Source: Bacteroides sp.
GTDB taxonomy: Bacteria; Bacteroidota; Bacteroidia; Bacteroidales; Muribaculaceae
Reading direction: 5' to 3'
DNA length: 57,893 nt
Assembly (NCBI GenBank): GCA_014802105.1
Contig: JAAVCX010000039.1
Span: forward strand, 1 to 57,893
Shown here one piece after another: positions 54,458 to 57,893 of this stretch (positions are counted from its first letter, which is position 1; every line of letters begins with the position of its first letter). A program made the position numbers and the translations under genes. The notes under the pieces were generated by a model that saw nothing but the letters and a program-made list of their open reading frames with translations, searched no databases and had not been told where the DNA came from.

Positions 54458-56153
54458 AATAGTTTCTCAGCACCTCGGCCGATTCCTTGCCGGGCGTATT
54501 GACCGCCAGGAGTGCCGGACGGTTGTTCTCGCTAAGGAAACCGGGAAGCACCTCATGTAGTTCCTGCTCTGAGGAGGCCTCGCTGTAACTGAGTCCATAA
54601 CCGCGGCAGAGATCTCTGAGAGGCAGACGCGTGCCGACTACAAGATACTTCTCAAGTTCCGGCAGATCAGAAGTGGAGCCTATAAAGCGGAATATCTCAC
54701 CGCCGTCGTTACAGATCACTATGATCTTCAACCTCGGGTTGAGTAGGGTCGAGGAGAGGGCTGCGATGTCATACTGCATGCTCATATCCCCGGTTATCAA
54801 TATGGTAGGGCCGGTCTGATAGGCTATGGAGGCTCCGAGGGCCGTCGAAGTGCTCCCGTCGATGCCGCTCACGCCGCGGTTACACTCACAGCGATGTATC
54901 TCCGAACAGTCCATAAGCTGGGCATAGCGAATCGAAGTGCCGTTGCTCAGATGTAGATTGGTTGTGGCGGGCAATGATTTGATTAAGGTTGCAAAGGCTT
55001 TGAGTGTCGACCACGGGGCTGTCTCGAGACGTTTCTGATGTTCGCTCGCGGCCCGTCGGGCGATCTCTTGCCAACGTGTGGCATAGTCGCTTGTTGACGG
55101 TTGGCCGTTATCACCCTTGTGGGGTTGCAGGGCCGATGCGAGTTGAGTCATGAAAGGAGTCTCGTCCATATTGATCCTTACCGATAGGTGTCGGAAACTA
55201 TCGATTGTGGTGTGGCTGTGGCCTACATGCCAGTGCTCTACCTCCGGGAGATTTCTCATCCATTCCTTGATGTGGCGCGAGACCAGCGCGCCGCCGACGG
55301 TGATCACCGTGTCGGGTCGCAGGGCGTCTTTCTCATCTGCGCTCATGCGGCTGAGGGTGGAGTCGATACGGCTAACGAAGAGAGGTGAGTGAAGGTTGGA
55401 GATTGTCTCGGTGAGCACCGCTACATTAGGAAGGGCGGCAAGCCGGCTGAGGGCACGGTTGAGCTTGGCGTCAGGACGATGAAATCCGGCGATTATCATC
55501 ACGCGGTGCTGACCCCTCAGCGGAAGTGTCATTTCCCTGATGCGTGCTACCGGTATCTGAGCCGGAGGTGTGACCATCTTTATCACTTGTGTGGAGTTCT
55601 CCTCCCAATTGCTCTGGCTGTTGAGCGGCGCGTCAAGACGTATATTAAGGTGTATCGGGCCCTGCCTGCCATCCACGGCTTCGAGCAACGCGTCGTTAAT
55701 GAGCCTTCTGATCCACCATCGGGCATTGTCAAAGTCGGTATGAGCCGGGATGTCGGCACGACGTTTCACATAGTCGGCAAGTACATTCTGTTGCCAGATG
55801 GTCTGTGAGTCATCCTGATCTATCCACTCCTCGGGACGGTCGGCCGAGATGATTATCAGGGGCACACAGCTGTAAAAGGCTTCGGCCACTGCCGGCGCGT
55901 AGTTGAGCAGTGCTGTTCCGCTGGTGCATACCACTGCCACCGGTCTGAAGATCTGGCGCGCGAGTCCGAGGGCTATAAACGCAGCCGAACGCTCGTCGAT
56001 CACGGGGTGGCATCTCAGCTCGGGCCGACGTGCCAGTGCCATGATAATAGGGGAGTTGCGGCTACCGGGCGAGATCACTATGTCGCGTAGACCATGAGCT
56101 ATGAGCAGATCGGCAAGTATGTTGCAGGAGATATGGGCGGTGGAAAGTATCAT
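54429..56153 (-). CDS. menD: SEPHCHC synthase (menaquinone biosynthesis)
   Basis: The protein has 574 aa. MenD condenses 2-oxoglutarate with isochorismate using thiamine diphosphate. VISPGSRNSPIIMALARRPELRCHPVIDERSAAFIALGLARQI (~22-66), VCTSGTALLNYAPAVAEAFYSCVPLIIISADRPEEWI, the ThDP motif from ITGDMSMQYDIAALSSTLLNPRLKIIVICNDGG (~455-487) and CNRGVSGIDGSTSTALGA are all clear. Full length. No other men genes are nearby in the window. The 3' end overlaps glf. Confidence 0.95.
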   Translation of the reverse strand: MILSTAHISCNILADLLIAHGLRDIVISPGSRNSPIIMALARRPELRCHPVIDERSAAFIALGLARQIFRPVAVVCTSGTALLNYAPAVAEAFYSCVPLIIISADRPEEWIDQDDSQTIWQQNVLADYVKRRADIPAHTDFDNARWWIRRLINDALLEAVDGRQGPIHLNIRLDAPLNSQSNWEENSTQVIKMVTPPAQIPVARIREMTLPLRGQHRVMIIAGFHRPDAKLNRALSRLAALPNVAVLTETISNLHSPLFVSRIDSTLSRMSADEKDALRPDTVITVGGALVSRHIKEWMRNLPEVEHWHVGHSHTTIDSFRHLSVRINMDETPFMTQLASALQPHKGDNGQPSTSDYATRWQEIARRAASEHQKRLETAPWSTLKAFATLIKSLPATTNLHLSNGTSIRYAQLMDCSEIHRCECNRGVSGIDGSTSTALGASIAYQTGPTILITGDMSMQYDIAALSSTLLNPRLKIIVICNDGGEIFRFIGSTSDLPELEKYLVVGTRLPLRDLCRGYGLSYSEASSEQELHEVLPGFLSENNRPALLAVNTPGKESAEVLRNYFRQSPSQKD

Positions 56154-56254
56154 GATGGCTTATGTCAGACGGCCTGTGCGTTCAACAAATATTGGTGATC
56201 ACCATATAGGTCGCTTATCAAGTACAAAATTAACTTATTCTCGCCGTTAATTGT

Positions 56255-56262
56255 TATCTTTG
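56255..56262 (+). promoter_or_regulatory. -7 box of the DUF4924 gene
   Basis: TATCTTTG, 20 bp before the ATG at 56283; no convincing -33 element. Confidence 0.5.
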
Positions 56263-56282
56263 TATCAGAAAATCTACACATC

Positions 56283-56837
56283 ATGTTCATAGCATCTCAG
56301 AAACATAAGGAGAATATCGCGGAGTATCTGTTGTATATGTGGCAGATAGAGGATATAATACGCGCCAATAAGCTCGATCTTGATCTTATTACTGAAAATG
56401 TCATAAACCGATTCGGACTCCCCGAGGATCAGCGCAAGGAAATGACCGAATGGTATGAATCGCTGATCGATATGATGCGTCGCGAGGGGGTGGAGAAATC
56501 GGGCCATCTCCAGCTTAATAAGAACGTTATCATACAGCTCACCGATCTCCACAATGCCCTGCTGAAGGATCCGAGGTTTCCGGAGTATAACGCCGAATTT
56601 TACAATACGCTTCCTTATATAGTGGAACTCAGAGCCAAGGCTGGTGATAGTCCGGCGGGTGAGATAGAGACCTGTTTCAATGCTCTGTATGGTGCTTTGA
56701 TGCTGAGGCTTCAGGGCAAGGAGGTGTCAGCCGAGACTTCAGCCGCGCTCAAGCAGATTTCGCGTTTCCTCGCGCTTCTGGCCAAGGATTATAATCTCGA
56801 CAGGGTGGATAAACTCTTTCCTCACGATGAGGAGTGA
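56283..56837 (+). CDS. DUF4924 family protein
   Basis: The protein has 184 aa. It starts MFIASQKHKENIAEYLLYMWQIEDIIRAN and is helical throughout, with DLHNALLKDPRFPEYNAEFYNTLPYIVELRAKAG in the middle and LARLLAKDYNL-like helices (ISRFLALLAKDYNLDRVDKLF) at the end. This matches the Bacteroidetes-specific DUF4924 family, function unknown. No signal peptide; probably cytoplasmic. Confidence 0.85.
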   Translation: MFIASQKHKENIAEYLLYMWQIEDIIRANKLDLDLITENVINRFGLPEDQRKEMTEWYESLIDMMRREGVEKSGHLQLNKNVIIQLTDLHNALLKDPRFPEYNAEFYNTLPYIVELRAKAGDSPAGEIETCFNALYGALMLRLQGKEVSAETSAALKQISRFLALLAKDYNLDRVDKLFPHDEE

Positions 56838-56868
56838 GGGCGCTGTATCGGTTACTCAAAATTAAAAT

Positions 56869-56906
56869 AGGCTATGCCTTTCCCGTTTGCCGGGGTGGCA
56901 TAGCCT
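56869..56906 (+). terminator. Terminator between DUF4924 and TerB-like genes
   Basis: AGGCTATGCC (56869-56878) pairs with GGCATAGCCT (56897-56906) around an 18-nt loop. It lies between two convergent genes and may serve both. Confidence 0.75.
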
Positions 56907-56940
56907 TAATTGTTTGTTATGGCTTTGTGGCGCAGATCGA

Positions 56941-57384
56941 TCAGGCCTTATTCTTGATAATGAGCACTTCGATGATCTGGATTGCGGTCTCTTCGGGTAT
57001 CTCGAGAGCCTGAGCGAGCTGGTTGATCACCTCTTTCTCCTCATCTTCCACCACGCCGTCGGCAAGAGCGATGTCTACGGCACAGGCAAAAGCTGTGAGT
57101 TTCATGTCCTCGGGAATACCGGCGATAGAAGCCTCGACGAGAGCCGAGGGGCCATCGTTGCGCAGTACACGGAACACCTTGTCAAACATCTTGTCAAAAG
57201 CGGGGCCTGAGAAGTTGTCATAGAGACGGAGGCGACGGATATAGTTTACGATGCCTTCCCACTCCGATTCGGCGATGCTGCCGTCGGCTCCGGCCATGGC
57301 GATTGCTATGCCGGCAAAGGCTTCCTGTGCGGTAAAGGGTTCGGCTTGAGGTGCTTTGTTAAATACTTTGTCAAAAAGTCCCAT
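56941..57384 (-). CDS. TerB-like protein
   Basis: The protein has 147 aa. Helical TerB-type domain with two acidic motifs, MAGADGSIAESEWEGIVNYI (~31-50) and DIALADGVVEDEEKEVINQLAQALEI (~104-129), which in TerB bind metal. MGLFDKVFNKAPQAEPF is the N-terminus. TerB proteins take part in tellurite resistance and general stress; no other ter genes are near, so the resistance role is not supported here. Confidence 0.85.
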   Translation of the reverse strand: MGLFDKVFNKAPQAEPFTAQEAFAGIAIAMAGADGSIAESEWEGIVNYIRRLRLYDNFSGPAFDKMFDKVFRVLRNDGPSALVEASIAGIPEDMKLTAFACAVDIALADGVVEDEEKEVINQLAQALEIPEETAIQIIEVLIIKNKA

Positions 57385-57442
57385 TGTGTTTCAGTTTTTG
57401 ATTTGTTTTATTATTTATCACTAATTCAATTCTGATATACTG

Positions 57443-57474
57443 CAAAGGTAAGAATATATTTCGAGATGTACAAT
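57443..57474 (-). promoter_or_regulatory. Promoter of the TerB-like gene
   Basis: On the minus strand, -7 TACCTTTG (57443-57450) and -33-like ATTG (57471-57474) are 20 bp apart. Confidence 0.7.
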
Positions 57475-57526
57475 CTCTTAGCCCTCAATTAATTTGTGAG
57501 ATTTTATTAAAAAACCTATCCTTATG

Positions 57527-57558
57527 TTTGCAAGTTTCAAAAAATGTTTATACCTTTG
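57527..57558 (+). promoter_or_regulatory. Promoter of tRNA-Cys
   Basis: -33 TTTG (57527-57530), 20 bp, -7 TACCTTTG (57551-57558): exact consensus, 21 bp before the tRNA. Confidence 0.85.
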
Positions 57559-57579
57559 CAGAGCAAAACCCAAAAGCCT

Positions 57580-57650
57580 GGTTCCTTGGCCGAGTGGTTA
57601 GGCACCGGTCTGCAAAACCGTTTACAGCAGTTCGAATCTGCTAGGAACCT
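57580..57650 (+). tRNA. tRNA-Cys(GCA)
   Basis: Acceptor stem GGTTCCT/AGGAACC, D arm with GAGTGGTTAGGC, anticodon loop CTGCAAA with anticodon GCA, T loop TTCGAAT. 71 nt; CCA is not encoded. Confidence 0.95.
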
Positions 57651-57656
57651 CTATCG

Positions 57657-57691
57657 ACACCTTGATTCAGTCTACTGAGTCGAGGTGTTTT
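57657..57691 (+). terminator. Terminator of tRNA-Cys
   Basis: ACACCTTGATTCAG (57657-57670) pairs with CTGAGTCGAGGTGT (57675-57688), with G-T pairs, followed by four T. Confidence 0.8.
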
Positions 57692-57739
57692 GTTGTATCC
57701 CCGGTGGTGGGGTGGGGTGATTGTGAAGTATTAAAAAAT

Positions 57740-57771
57740 AAAGACTCTTTAGAAAAATCTAAAGAGTCTTT
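57740..57771 (-). terminator. Terminator of tRNA-Leu
   Basis: AAAGACTCTTTAGA (57740-57753) pairs perfectly with TCTAAAGAGTCTTT (57758-57771), 4-nt loop, with an A run on plus (57732-57737) giving the minus-strand T tract. Confidence 0.85.
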
Positions 57772-57775
57772 AAAG

Positions 57776-57859
57776 TGTCCGAGATGAGATTCGAACTCAC
57801 ACAGCCTTTCGGCCACTACCCCCTCAAAGTAGCGTGTCTACCAATTCCACCACCCGGAC
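57776..57859 (-). tRNA. tRNA-Leu(GAG)
   Basis: On the minus strand, acceptor stem GTCCGGG/CTCGGAC with discriminator A. Anticodon arm CTACT-TTGAGGG-GGTAG carries anticodon GAG, and a class II variable arm (TGGCCGAAAGGCTG) follows. T loop TTCGAAT. 84 nt; CCA is not encoded. Confidence 0.95.
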
Positions 57860-57893
57860 ATGGATGATAATGAGGGAAATCATTAGAGCGAAA

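Overview
The window looks like chromosomal DNA of a Bacteroidales bacterium, and Muribaculaceae is my best guess. This is inferred from Bacteroidetes-type promoters (-33 TTTG, 19-21 bp, -7 TAnnTTTG) in front of many genes, a fused FeoA-FeoB iron transporter, DUF4924, DUF5723 and DUF2807 proteins, C10 (streptopain-like) proteases with T9SS-like C-termini, and short two-gene chromate transporters. Most genes are GC-rich and use codons alike. Two blocks are clearly AT-rich and look acquired: about 14.4-19.9 kb and 36.3-41.1 kb.

Layout. 0-2.4 kb: a frameshifted PepSY-like lipoprotein, the rpsF-rpsR-rplI operon (minus) and tRNA-Ser(GGA). 2.5-8.1 kb (minus): ssb, dusB, a DUF2807 protein, then a lipoprotein plus DUF5723 outer-membrane pair. 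8.5-11.8 kb (plus): a lipoprotein, two half-size chromate transporters and folC. 11.9-14.3 kb: feoAB (minus). 14.4-19.9 kb: an AT-rich island between two ISAs1-like copies in the same orientation (one broken, one internally deleted). It holds a structured RNA, a frameshifted small gene and a secreted LRR/Ig-like protein. 20.0-24.9 kb (plus): a YhcH-family protein, ligA, an orphan TonB-receptor plug protein and a GH28 glycosidase. 25-29.5 kb (minus): a 47-aa protein, a 103-aa protein, htpG and a two-gene exported pair with a PEGA domain, led by a second copy of the structured RNA. 30.2-36.1 kb: a giant C10 protease with leucine-rich repeats. 36.3-41.1 kb (minus): a 1499-aa SAMD9-like STAND NTPase, preceded by a 26-aa ORF and an intrinsic terminator. 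41.2-47.7 kb (plus): uvrB, a YgiQ-type radical SAM protein and a second C10 protease. 47.9-48.4 kb: a promoter, a 23-aa hydrophobic peptide and a structured RNA. 48.4-53.0 kb (minus): acyltransferase, SprT-like protease, glycosyltransferase, mtaB and an Lrp regulator. 53.3-57.9 kb: glf, menD, DUF4924, a TerB-like protein, tRNA-Cys(GCA) and tRNA-Leu(GAG).

Three items deserve most attention. First, a ~320-340 nt RNA occurs twice (16.0-16.3 kb plus; 29.55-29.9 kb minus). Each copy has its own promoter and a terminator-like 3' end. An 11-base segment upstream, the terminator's 3' arm and its 5' arm all change in concert between the copies, which is what a terminator/antiterminator switch would produce. 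Second, a lone SAMD9-like STAND protein, a probable anti-phage gene, lies behind a micro-ORF and terminator. Third, a small-peptide/structured-RNA locus at 47.9-48.4 kb has no recognised family. All functional assignments come from reading motifs; no database was searched.
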